A DNA stretch of 38,672 bases from an uncultured Planctomyces sp. Lineage in GTDB: Bacteria; Planctomycetota; Planctomycetia; Planctomycetales; Planctomycetaceae. Below, in pieces: positions 7,832-15,552 of the stretch. Numbering within the stretch: position 1 is the first letter of the stretch; each line of letters starts with the position of its first letter. Below the pieces are notes generated by a model. It saw nothing but the letters and a program-made list of their open reading frames with translations. It made no database searches and had not been told where the DNA came from. The position numbers and the translations under genes are program-made. The stretch is taken from positions 1 through 38,672 of the forward strand of contig CALGTK010000327.1 in assembly GCA_937904325.1 (NCBI GenBank). The letters are read 5' to 3'.

Positions 7832-9412
7832 TTATTCCTGCGGAAATTCCGGCACGCCGCCGTTGTCGACGATGTTGTCAAACGTTGGCTCGGTTTCCTC
7901 AGCGACGGCGATCTCTCGAGTCTCGCGTCGTTTGGCTTCGTCAGCTTTGGAATGCTTCCAGACTCGCAGCCCGAAGCGGCCAACCATCAGCGTGGCGACG
8001 ACCGCGACAAGTAGTTGCATCCTGGCGCTCAGGCCGAGATTGAATGGGTTGATCGATGCAGCCGGCGGACGATGTTCGATCTTCTGAGCGATCAGCATCG
8101 GGGCAAAACGAAATGCGTCCTGGCCTTCGTAGCCGTAGTTCTTGAAAAAGTAGCCAGTGACAGAAACGTGATCGACGATAAGCTCGGTTGCTTCTTCCAG
8201 ACCTTCGTCGCGACTCGTACTGATGATCACAGCTGGATGGTTCTGCCCGTGCGGGTCGTACAGCCAGCCTTCCCAGAGTTGTCCTTCGATCCCGTAGGGA
8301 TTCTCGTCAGGGGAAAACGAGCTGAGCTTTCGCAAGTGCCCCTGCAGAGTGACCAGCTTTCCGTGGTACAAATCGGGAACGTCGTACAGGTCAACAAAAT
8401 CTGGAAAATCGTACGCGGGACGATCTTTATACTTACCGCCAAATGCTTCAGTCTGACGCTGACGTCGAAATTCACCGGCTGCTTTCTTCATAGTCGACAG
8501 GTCGAGTTCTCGAACCTTCTGAATGATCGCGTAGTACGGGTCCCGCTCCGCCGACTGGAACCCCGCCGTCCGTTGCCTGAATCCCAAACGTCGAACAGGC
8601 GCGAGTACATCGTCAGGTATTACGACGTCGTGATATCTGGTCCAGACTTCGGAGGCATCCGGCTGAACGTCCAGTTCCAGCTTACGAATGCCGACAATTT
8701 CAGTTCTCGCTTCGCTGGGAAGAGTCGTCAGGCGATCTTCCGGAAAGGTCTCCAGTAAGAGCTTCCGGAAACGGATTTCCTGGGGAACTTCATTCGAATG
8801 AAGCTGCAGCCCGATTGGTCCGGTAAGCAGTGCATCAGGCATGGGATCTCGCCAGTCTGAGATCAGCGTCCCGTTCAGCACGATACGAATTCGATTGCCC
8901 TGGGCGAGAATCTCGATGCGGTTCCAGTCGTGCTGGCGGCCGATCGCTTTAGCTTTGTCCGCGTTGTCGTGAATCTTCTCGCGGCCATAGAGGTCCCAGA
9001 TCCCGTAGTTCGACGGAAACATGACCAGCGGACCGGCATAAGCAAACGGGTCGCCTTTTTCAGGATCGACTTTTCCCCACAAAGCGATGCCGGAATGCAT
9101 TTCCGATTGAACGAGTTTGAAATCAAACGTCAGTCGAAAATCGGAAAAGTCGACTTCCGTCAGCAGGTACGTGCTGACGTCGAGTGGCTCTGTGTTGCGG
9201 CCGACGATCTCGCCATCTTCAACGCTCCAGTATTCCTGATCACCAACCCAACCTTTAAGATCGCTCCCGTTGAACAGACGAATATTGGAAGAACGACCCT
9301 GACGGGGCCGAATGTCCGGAGCATCCTGCGACAACGACGGGTTCGTGTTCAAAATAAGCAACATACCTGCGATCAGATTTCTAACGCAGTTTGTAGAACA
9401 TCTGGTAATCAT
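7832..9412 (-). CDS. DUF1080 (3-keto-disaccharide hydrolase-like) secreted protein with C-terminal membrane anchor
   Basis: A 526-residue exported protein. A hydrophobic signal segment (10-23) precedes a DUF1080 jelly-roll domain (about 43-222) with typical features: IRLFNGSDLKGW at its start, FDFKLVQSEMHSGIALWG in the middle, and DWNRIEILAQGNRIRIVLNG near the end. DUF1080 proteins include hydrolases or lyases acting on 3-keto-glycosides. A second, less known domain (about 340-440: KLVTLQGHLRKL, then VSVTGYFFKNYGYEGQDAF) occurs, as I recall, in other planctomycete proteins. A single transmembrane helix (about 465-482) follows, then a short acidic tail, so the catalytic part likely faces the periplasm or outside. 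The start ATG has GAGAAG about 10 bases upstream. It is divergent from the isochorismatase-ThuA gene. Confidence 0.85.
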   Translation of the reverse strand: MITRCSTNCVRNLIAGMLLILNTNPSLSQDAPDIRPRQGRSSNIRLFNGSDLKGWVGDQEYWSVEDGEIVGRNTEPLDVSTYLLTEVDFSDFRLTFDFKLVQSEMHSGIALWGKVDPEKGDPFAYAGPLVMFPSNYGIWDLYGREKIHDNADKAKAIGRQHDWNRIEILAQGNRIRIVLNGTLISDWRDPMPDALLTGPIGLQLHSNEVPQEIRFRKLLLETFPEDRLTTLPSEARTEIVGIRKLELDVQPDASEVWTRYHDVVIPDDVLAPVRRLGFRQRTAGFQSAERDPYYAIIQKVRELDLSTMKKAAGEFRRQRQTEAFGGKYKDRPAYDFPDFVDLYDVPDLYHGKLVTLQGHLRKLSSFSPDENPYGIEGQLWEGWLYDPHGQNHPAVIISTSRDEGLEEATELIVDHVSVTGYFFKNYGYEGQDAFRFAPMLIAQKIEHRPPAASINPFNLGLSARMQLLVAVVATLMVGRFGLRVWKHSKADEAKRRETREIAVAEETEPTFDNIVDNGGVPEFPQE

Positions 9413-9560
9413 GATTGATGTACTTCTCAGTGAGTAATCCGAGGACCGGGTCAGTTCGGGAATCTTAGAACGTTTGCATCCCGAAGTCGCAGGCAGACCT
9501 GTCTTCCTTGCCGAGCAGACCCTTGCGAAACCACAATGTCAGCTTCCATGTTCTGTTCAG

Positions 9561-9567
9561 AGAAGGG
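9561..9567 (+). promoter_or_regulatory. Ribosome binding site of the isochorismatase-ThuA gene
   Basis: AGAAGGG lies 8 bases before the ATG at 9576. This start places a proper signal peptide at the N-terminus, while the longer frame from 9474 adds 34 residues with no export signal. Confidence 0.6.
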
Positions 9568-9575
9568 CGTCGACA

Positions 9576-11195
9576 ATGAGAAAATCAGTTCAGAAACTCT
9601 TCAGTTCAATAATGGCTGCTTCCGCAGTGCTTCTCGTGACGTTCGGGGTGGTCGCTGGCACTGAAGCGGCAGAGAGCGAGTCTCTGAAGCTTCAACTTCG
9701 CAGCCGGACTGAAACGGATGCAGGCAGTGGCCGGTTTCACACGGTCACCCGTCCCGAAGCCTGGCATGCGAATCAGACCGCGATCATCGTCTGCGACATG
9801 TGGGATTACCATCACTGTCTCAACGCTGTGCGGCGAGGGACCGAAATGGCTCCTCGCATGAATGAAGTGCTGAAGAAGGCGCGGGACCAGGGTGCGATCA
9901 TCATTCACGCTCCGAGCAGTTGCACGGGCATTTATGCTGACCATGCTGCTCGAAAGCGAGCACAGTCGGTCGAACGCGTCGACAACCTGCCAATCGAAAT
10001 TGGCAAGTGGTGCTACAGGATTCCTGAAGAAGAACAAGGCAAATACCCGATCGATCAGTCCGACGGCGGCGAGGACGACGATCTGGAAGAGCACGCTGCG
10101 TGGGCGAAGAAACTGGCTTCGATGGGGCGAAATCCGAAGGCTCCGTGGAAGGCGCAAATGGCCGCTTTGAAAATCGATGCCAAGCGAGATTTCATCAGCG
10201 ACGATGGCGAAGAAATCTGGAGCATCCTCGAACGCAACGATCGCAAAAACGTGATACTGCTGGGCGTGCATACCAACATGTGCGTGCTCGGCCGTCCGTT
10301 TGGTCTTCGGCAGATGGCGAAGAATGGGAAGAACGTCGTCCTGATGCGAGACATGACCGACACGATGTACAATCCGAAAATGAGTCCGTACGTCAGCCAC
10401 TTTACCGGTACGGACCTCATCGTTGAGCACATCGAAAAGTGGGTTTGCCCGACCATCACCAGCGACCAGATTCTTGGTGGGAAGCCGTTTCGATTTAAAA
10501 AGGACACTCGGCCGCACGTCACCATCGTCATTGCCGAACGAGAGTACCAAACCAACGAGACGCTGCCGCCGTTCGCGCTCAATCATCTCGGCAAGGAATT
10601 TCGAGTCAGCTTTGTCTTTGCAAACGAACAGGAACGTAACGACCTGCCCGGTATCGACGTGCTGAACGACGCGGACGTTTTATTACTGAGCGTTCGTCGG
10701 CGAGTATTGCCGCCAGCTCAGATGTCTGTCGTCCGAAAGTATCTTGAAAGTGGCAAACCCATCGTCGGAATCAGAACGGCTAACCACGCTTTACTGCTGC
10801 GGAAGCAGACTGCACCGGACGGCTTCGAATCATGGGACACCTGGGACGCTGACATTTTCGGCGGCAGCTACACCAATCACTACGGAGCCGGCCCGGAGGT
10901 TTCCATCACCGTTGCAGCCAACGCGGCATCGCATCGAATCCTGAAGGACGTCGCCGCCGCTTCGATTAAAGGCAAAGGTTCACTCTATGTCGTCAATCCG
11001 TTAGCAGATTCAACGACTCCGTTACTCATCGGAGCAATTCAAGGCAAGGCTCCGGAAACGATCGCGTGGGCAAACCGAACAAAGTTCGGGGGAAAGTCGT
11101 TCTACACCTCGCTCGGTCACGTCGACGACTTCGCTCAGCTGGAATTCAAAAAACTTCTGGCAAACGCGGTCCGCTGGGCTGCGAGCAAGGATTAG
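9576..11195 (+). CDS. Secreted isochorismatase-family hydrolase fused to a ThuA-like domain
   Basis: A 539-residue protein with a signal peptide (about 1-32). Residues 55-295 form an isochorismatase/cysteine-hydrolase domain: catalytic Asp in IIVCDMWDYHH (D74) and nucleophile Cys in GVHTNMCVLGRPFG (C236). The third member of the triad (Lys) is not certain by eye. An insertion rich in Asp/Glu lies at about 150-172. Residues 310-539 look like a ThuA/glutamine-amidotransferase-like fold (HVTIVIAEREYQTNETLP, then IVGIRTANHALLL, ending with a family-like LGH...F...LL.NAVRWA). ThuA proteins belong to trehalose/3-keto-sugar use, and ThuA-like domains are common in planctomycetes. Substrate unknown. 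The divergent DUF1080 gene and nearby Gfo/Idh/MocA enzyme suggest a role in glycan breakdown. Confidence 0.85.
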   Translation: MRKSVQKLFSSIMAASAVLLVTFGVVAGTEAAESESLKLQLRSRTETDAGSGRFHTVTRPEAWHANQTAIIVCDMWDYHHCLNAVRRGTEMAPRMNEVLKKARDQGAIIIHAPSSCTGIYADHAARKRAQSVERVDNLPIEIGKWCYRIPEEEQGKYPIDQSDGGEDDDLEEHAAWAKKLASMGRNPKAPWKAQMAALKIDAKRDFISDDGEEIWSILERNDRKNVILLGVHTNMCVLGRPFGLRQMAKNGKNVVLMRDMTDTMYNPKMSPYVSHFTGTDLIVEHIEKWVCPTITSDQILGGKPFRFKKDTRPHVTIVIAEREYQTNETLPPFALNHLGKEFRVSFVFANEQERNDLPGIDVLNDADVLLLSVRRRVLPPAQMSVVRKYLESGKPIVGIRTANHALLLRKQTAPDGFESWDTWDADIFGGSYTNHYGAGPEVSITVAANAASHRILKDVAAASIKGKGSLYVVNPLADSTTPLLIGAIQGKAPETIAWANRTKFGGKSFYTSLGHVDDFAQLEFKKLLANAVRWAASKD

Positions 11196-11361
11196 TTAGT
11201 CCGGTCGATTCTCTTCTGCCTGAGTGACGATGGTCAGAGCCTGGTCCAGCCTACGATTGAATCCAAAAGTGGCTAAACTGCTGAAGCTGTACATCCTCAA
11301 CCCATGAGGAAATTCTTTCACAGCACCGAAGTTTCAACGGCAATCAGCGAGCTTGTTCAAA

Positions 11362-12264
11362 ATGGCGGAAGACTTTTATCAGGTGCTGGGCGTTTCTCGA
11401 AATGCGTCTGAGGCTGACATCAAGAAGGCATACCGAAAGCTCTCACGCGAGAACCATCCGGACAGCAAACCCGACGACAAAGTCGCTGCTGAAAAGTTCA
11501 AGCAGGTTCAGGAAGCGTACTCCGCGCTGGGCGATACTGAGAAACGCCAGAAGTACGACCGGTTTGGCCACGCAGCGTTTCAGGGCGGAGGACGTGGTGG
11601 TGAATCGCCGTTTGGTGGCGGACAGGTTGACCTCGGAGATTTGTTTGGGGGGGCGGGCGGCGGCTTTGACTTCGGCGATCTGTTCGGGGGAGGCAGTCGT
11701 CGAGCGTCACGCGCCCGGAAAGGGCAGGACTTCGAAACAACGATCGACGTCCCGTTCAACACCGCGGCGGAAGGTGGCAGTTACAGCCTGACTGTCAACA
11801 CCGCGGGAAAGCCGGAGCAGATTACGGCAAGGATTCCGGCGGGTGTCGACACTGGCAGTGTAATTCGTCTGTCAGAGCAGGGGCATCCTGGAATGGGTGG
11901 TGGCCCGAACGGTGACCTGATGGTCAAAATACGAGTCGCTCCGCACCCTTACTTTCGGCGAGACGCTTCAAATCTGCTGGTCGACGTACCAATCTCATTG
12001 ACTGAGGCTGCACTGGGAGCAAAGGTCGACGTGCCAACACTCAGCGAAGGACTGGTGACAGTGACAGTTCCCCCCGGTTCGGCCAGCGGAACCAGGCTGA
12101 GGCTCCGCGGCAAGGGTATCGTGAACCGAAAGAGCAAAGCGTCCGGCGATCTGTACGCGATGCTGCAGATCGTCGTTCCAAAAGAGTTGGACGATCGGTC
12201 GCGTGAACTACTCGAAGAATTCGCAGAGCTTCACCCCGAAGACCTGCGTGAAGATCGCTGGTAG
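11362..12264 (+). CDS. DnaJ-class (class B, CbpA-like) co-chaperone
   Basis: A 300-residue Hsp40. The J domain (1-70) starts AEDFYQVLGVSRNASE and carries the HPD tripeptide needed to stimulate DnaK ATPase. A long Gly/Phe-rich linker follows (about 74-115, with repeats of LGDLFGG/FGDLFGG). There is no Cys-rich zinc finger, which makes it a class B (CbpA-type) rather than full DnaJ protein. Two C-terminal beta-barrel substrate-binding domains follow (about 120-285), with conserved HPYFRRDASNLLVDVPISLTE spread across 195-215. The in-frame TTG at 11353 is a less likely start than ATG 11362. No dnaK or grpE is adjacent. Confidence 0.93.
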   Translation: MAEDFYQVLGVSRNASEADIKKAYRKLSRENHPDSKPDDKVAAEKFKQVQEAYSALGDTEKRQKYDRFGHAAFQGGGRGGESPFGGGQVDLGDLFGGAGGGFDFGDLFGGGSRRASRARKGQDFETTIDVPFNTAAEGGSYSLTVNTAGKPEQITARIPAGVDTGSVIRLSEQGHPGMGGGPNGDLMVKIRVAPHPYFRRDASNLLVDVPISLTEAALGAKVDVPTLSEGLVTVTVPPGSASGTRLRLRGKGIVNRKSKASGDLYAMLQIVVPKELDDRSRELLEEFAELHPEDLREDRW

Positions 12265-12320
12265 ATTGAATTTCGAGTATCGCTGGTACAGCACCGACTG
12301 ATCGCGGCATAATCTGTAGA

Positions 12321-12707
12321 ATGGCTAATTCACCACCGGCAAATTCGGAATCTACGAAAGTCGAAGTCAATCGCCCACTCGTCGGTGTGATCGCTCTCGT
12401 GTGTGTTGTGACTTCCGTCGTGCTTGAATTTCTGCCAGATGCCAATGAAATGTGGGTTGCTGGCTTCAGACGCGCCGGCGTGATGACCGGAGCCATCTGG
12501 CTGGCTCTGCCGACGAAGAATCGAGCCGCCGCCTGGGCGAATGTTTCACCGTGGACGCTGATCGGTGTAGTCGGCGGAATTGTAGCCGTTGCTGCTCGGC
12601 CTCGAGTGTTAATCTTCTTCGTGCCGATCCTGGTTGCGCTGGCAATTCTGGGCAAAGTTCTGAAGGGTCGAGGAGCAGACCGGCCCGGGCGGGATTCGTG
12701 GAAGTAA
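12321..12707 (+). CDS. Small integral membrane protein, unknown function
   Basis: A 128-residue protein with a polar N-terminus and four hydrophobic segments: RPLVGVIALVCVVTSVVLEF (about 19-38), a short one around GVMTGAIWLAL, SPWTLIGVVGGIVAVAA (about 76-92) and VLIFFVPILVALAILG (about 96-112), then a basic tail. Codon usage and the clean membrane pattern support a real gene. I do not recognise a family. It lies 56 bases after the DnaJ-like gene and about 116 bases before the transporter gene, all on the same strand. Confidence 0.7.
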   Translation: MANSPPANSESTKVEVNRPLVGVIALVCVVTSVVLEFLPDANEMWVAGFRRAGVMTGAIWLALPTKNRAAAWANVSPWTLIGVVGGIVAVAARPRVLIFFVPILVALAILGKVLKGRGADRPGRDSWK

Positions 12708-12823
12708 TCCGGCTGGCAGGTTCCCGTCAGTTGTGCTGTTTTATGGGGTCGGATAATCTCGTCGGTTCTGATTTTCGAGCCGCTCAGGCTCCTGCCTGCA
12801 TTGATAAACCGCTGGAGTGATAC

Positions 12824-14686
12824 ATGTCTGCTGAGTCTTCTGCCGCTCAATCTTCCCCCGTCGAACGTGAACGCGCGATGTTGCTCGACGCCGAAGCCAA
12901 AGGCGGCGGAGCGAAGCTATCTGTCTGGGTAAGACTGTCCGGCCCGGGTTGGCTGCAGTCGGCAATTACTCTTGGCGGCGGCTCGCTGGCTGGAAGTCTG
13001 TTTCTAGGCATGGTCGGAGGCTACAGCCTGTTGTGGCTGCAGGTGGTGGCAATGCTCTTCGGCGTAGTGATGCTCGGAGCAATCGGCTACGTCACGCTCT
13101 CGACGGGCGAGCGGCCATTCGGACTGATCAATCGGCACGTCAATCCAGTACTCGGCTGGTCGTGGGCTCTGGCGACACTGGCTGCAAATATCGTATGGTG
13201 CCTGCCGCAGTTCAGTCTGGCCGATGCAGCCGTCTCACAGAATCTCATGGCCGAGACTCGGATAGCCGAGGAACTCAAGGAAGGCGATGTAAGAATAGCT
13301 GCGATTAATGCTGTCGCAGCTTCAGAAAACCGGGAAGTTACGGAAGACGAAGCAGTCGAAATTGCGGCCCTGCAATGGCGACGAACTCGGCTGACAATAA
13401 TTACCTGCGGCATACTGCTCGCGGTGGCCATTTTCATCACGATGATCTACGGCAGCGGCGGGAAAGGCTTGAAGATCTATGAAAACTCACTGCGAGTTCT
13501 CGTCGGGTTGATCGTTCTGAGTTTTTTCGGCGTGGTCGTCAAGCTGATGACTTCTGGTGAACTGCAATTCGGAGCCATCTTTGCGGGGTTGATTCCTGAC
13601 TTGAGTTTGATGAGCAATCCAGCTCCGACGTTCAACGACGCCCTGGCTGCTACGGGTGAATTCAGCTCGTTCTGGTCGAACAGAATCGTCAGCACTCAGC
13701 GTGACATCATGATTACGGCAGTTGCGACGGCCGTCGGCATTAACATGACATTCCTGTTCCCGTACTCGCTGCTCAAGAAAGGCTGGGACAGATCATTCCG
13801 CGGCCTTTCACTTTTTGACCTGTCGACGGGAATGGCAATTCCGTTTGTCGTCGCGACAGGCTGCGTGGTCATCGCATCGGCCAACAGCTTCCATGCAAAG
13901 CCTGCTCCTGGTTTGCTCGGTGAAACGGACCCCGACGGAAAAATTGTCGTTGCTGACGCAAAACAAATGGGGCAGTTCGAAGGCATGCTGGTCGCTCGAG
14001 TAGCAGCCGAACACCCGACTGAATTCGCAGGACTCGAAGACGACGCTAAGACTGAGAAAGCGAAAGAGTACTTCGACACACTGCCTGAAGGTGACAAGCG
14101 AATGGCCGCGATGCTGGTTAAACGTGACGCCAAACATCTTGCAAAAGCTCTGGCACCGCTGACTGGTCCGTTCGTCGCTAATATCGTGTTTGGATTCGGC
14201 GTACTGGCGATGGCACTTTCTACAATCACAATTCTGATGCTGATTTCCGGCTTCACGTTCTGCGAAGTCTTTGGATTTCCTCAGACCGGAATTTATCACC
14301 GAATCGGCTGTCTGCTACCGGCGATCGGCGTTCTCGGGCCGTTCGTCTGGTCAGGTAAGGTCGCCTTCTGGCTGGCAGTTCCCACGAGTGTATTCGGAAT
14401 GGTTCTGCTTCCAATTGCTTACTTCACGTTCTTTCTGCTGATGAATAATAAAGCGGTGCTGGGTGACGATCTTCCCAAAGGCGGCAGTCGCGTTATCTGG
14501 AATTCCTTGATGGGCATCGCCTGCGGACTGGCGACCATTGGGGCCGGCTGGTCGATCTGGGCGAAGGCCGGCTACTTCGGAGTTGCCGGAGTTGTCGCTC
14601 TGGTAACTCTTGCACTGTTCGTACAATTCAAGCGTTCCTCGGCCCCAGTGGCCGTTGCCGCAACAGATGGCGATGCTGTAAATTAA
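12824..14686 (+). CDS. Nramp-like transporter lacking the canonical metal ligands
   Basis: A 620-residue polytopic inner-membrane protein. The opening GPGWLQSAITLGGGS (40-54) aligns with the first helix of Nramp metal transporters, and a later FGFGVLAMALSTITILML matches their conserved helices. The hallmark DPGN of helix 1 reads GGGS here (51-54), and the MPH of helix 6 reads FPY (312-314), so the residues that bind Mn/Fe in classical Nramps are replaced. Two soluble insertions are rich in charged residues (about 128-190 and about 355-450), making it longer than a normal Nramp of about 430. It may carry another ion, such as Mg2+, or work differently; this is inference. A ribosome binding site (GGAG, 12814-12817) sits 6 bases before the ATG. 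The next gene encodes a CBS-pair protein. Confidence 0.75.
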   Translation: MSAESSAAQSSPVERERAMLLDAEAKGGGAKLSVWVRLSGPGWLQSAITLGGGSLAGSLFLGMVGGYSLLWLQVVAMLFGVVMLGAIGYVTLSTGERPFGLINRHVNPVLGWSWALATLAANIVWCLPQFSLADAAVSQNLMAETRIAEELKEGDVRIAAINAVAASENREVTEDEAVEIAALQWRRTRLTIITCGILLAVAIFITMIYGSGGKGLKIYENSLRVLVGLIVLSFFGVVVKLMTSGELQFGAIFAGLIPDLSLMSNPAPTFNDALAATGEFSSFWSNRIVSTQRDIMITAVATAVGINMTFLFPYSLLKKGWDRSFRGLSLFDLSTGMAIPFVVATGCVVIASANSFHAKPAPGLLGETDPDGKIVVADAKQMGQFEGMLVARVAAEHPTEFAGLEDDAKTEKAKEYFDTLPEGDKRMAAMLVKRDAKHLAKALAPLTGPFVANIVFGFGVLAMALSTITILMLISGFTFCEVFGFPQTGIYHRIGCLLPAIGVLGPFVWSGKVAFWLAVPTSVFGMVLLPIAYFTFFLLMNNKAVLGDDLPKGGSRVIWNSLMGIACGLATIGAGWSIWAKAGYFGVAGVVALVTLALFVQFKRSSAPVAVAATDGDAVN

Positions 14687-14805
14687 TTTGAAATTCACCG
14701 TAGACTCGACAGACTGTGAATGTAAACAAAACATTTAACGGAGCATTACACGTATCAGACCGGCGGTCGCTGACATCTCGCGACGCCGCAGTCCTCTCAA
14801 TTACG

Positions 14806-14811
14806 AAGGAG
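14806..14811 (+). promoter_or_regulatory. Ribosome binding site of the CBS-domain gene
   Basis: AAGGAG lies 6 bases before the ATG at 14818. This favours that start over the longer frame from 14716, whose extra residues are not family-like. Confidence 0.7.
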
Positions 14812-14817
14812 TGCGTG

Positions 14818-15342
14818 ATGACTGATCATTACCTCGATGACGAAGCTAACGTCGCCGCAGAGCAGGATCTTTTCGACAGCCACTCGTTGCAGCGTCCGAT
14901 CAGTGAACTTCCAGAACTGCGACCGGTCGTCTGTTTACCTTCCACAGCAAAGGTCTCCGAAGCGATTCAAGCGATGACCGACCAGCGTGTCGGTTTCATC
15001 ATGATCGTTGATGACGGAAAGCTCGTCGGCGTTTTCAGCGAACGGGATGTTCTCGTAAAGGTGGCCCCTTCAGATATCGACATCACTGCCACACCAGTCG
15101 CGGAGCTAATGACGCCAGACCCGCAGTCACTTCGATCAACGGCAGAACTTGTGTACGCACTGAATCTGATGTCGGTCGGAGGCTATCGGCATGTACCGAT
15201 TGTGGATGATTCCGGCAATCCGGTGGCGGTAGTTTCGATGCGGGATATTGTGGAACACATCGTCTCGCAATTCCCCGACGAAGTTCTCAAACTGCCGCCG
15301 AGCCCGGATCAGTCGATCTCACAGAATCGTGAAGGCGCGTAA
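14818..15342 (+). CDS. CBS-domain-pair regulatory protein
   Basis: A 174-residue soluble protein made of two CBS motifs after a short acidic N-terminus. The first (about 27-85) has ISELPELRPVVCLPSTAKVSEAIQAM and then GVFSERDVL. The second (about 94-155) has VAELMTPDPQSLRSTAELVYAL and then RHVPIVDDSGNPVAVVSMRD. CBS pairs bind adenosine nucleotides or metals and act as sensors. With no catalytic domain attached, this one probably regulates another protein. It follows the Nramp-like transporter by 131 bases on the same strand, so a role in controlling that transporter is possible but unproven. Confidence 0.9.
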   Translation: MTDHYLDDEANVAAEQDLFDSHSLQRPISELPELRPVVCLPSTAKVSEAIQAMTDQRVGFIMIVDDGKLVGVFSERDVLVKVAPSDIDITATPVAELMTPDPQSLRSTAELVYALNLMSVGGYRHVPIVDDSGNPVAVVSMRDIVEHIVSQFPDEVLKLPPSPDQSISQNREGA

Positions 15343-15552
15343 GTAGTCGGTTCAGAGGTGGGCAATGCATACTGTCAGTTGCTCGCGCGGACTCGCAGAG
15401 AAAGTGAAATTCTGTACCTCTGTGACTTCAAGGCTCTGCGCGAGACTTTTGCATGACTTAGGCGTGCCTGCTCCTGCACAAAAACCATGAAAATGGTCTA
15501 AGCTTCGAGTGTTCTTCCGACCAATGCGCCGACACGAGTTCAGGTACTCATC

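Noticed and set aside
9606-10586. Long minus-strand open frame (326 codons)
   Set aside because: It is antisense to the isochorismatase-ThuA gene, whose motifs are clear, and its translation has no recognisable domain.
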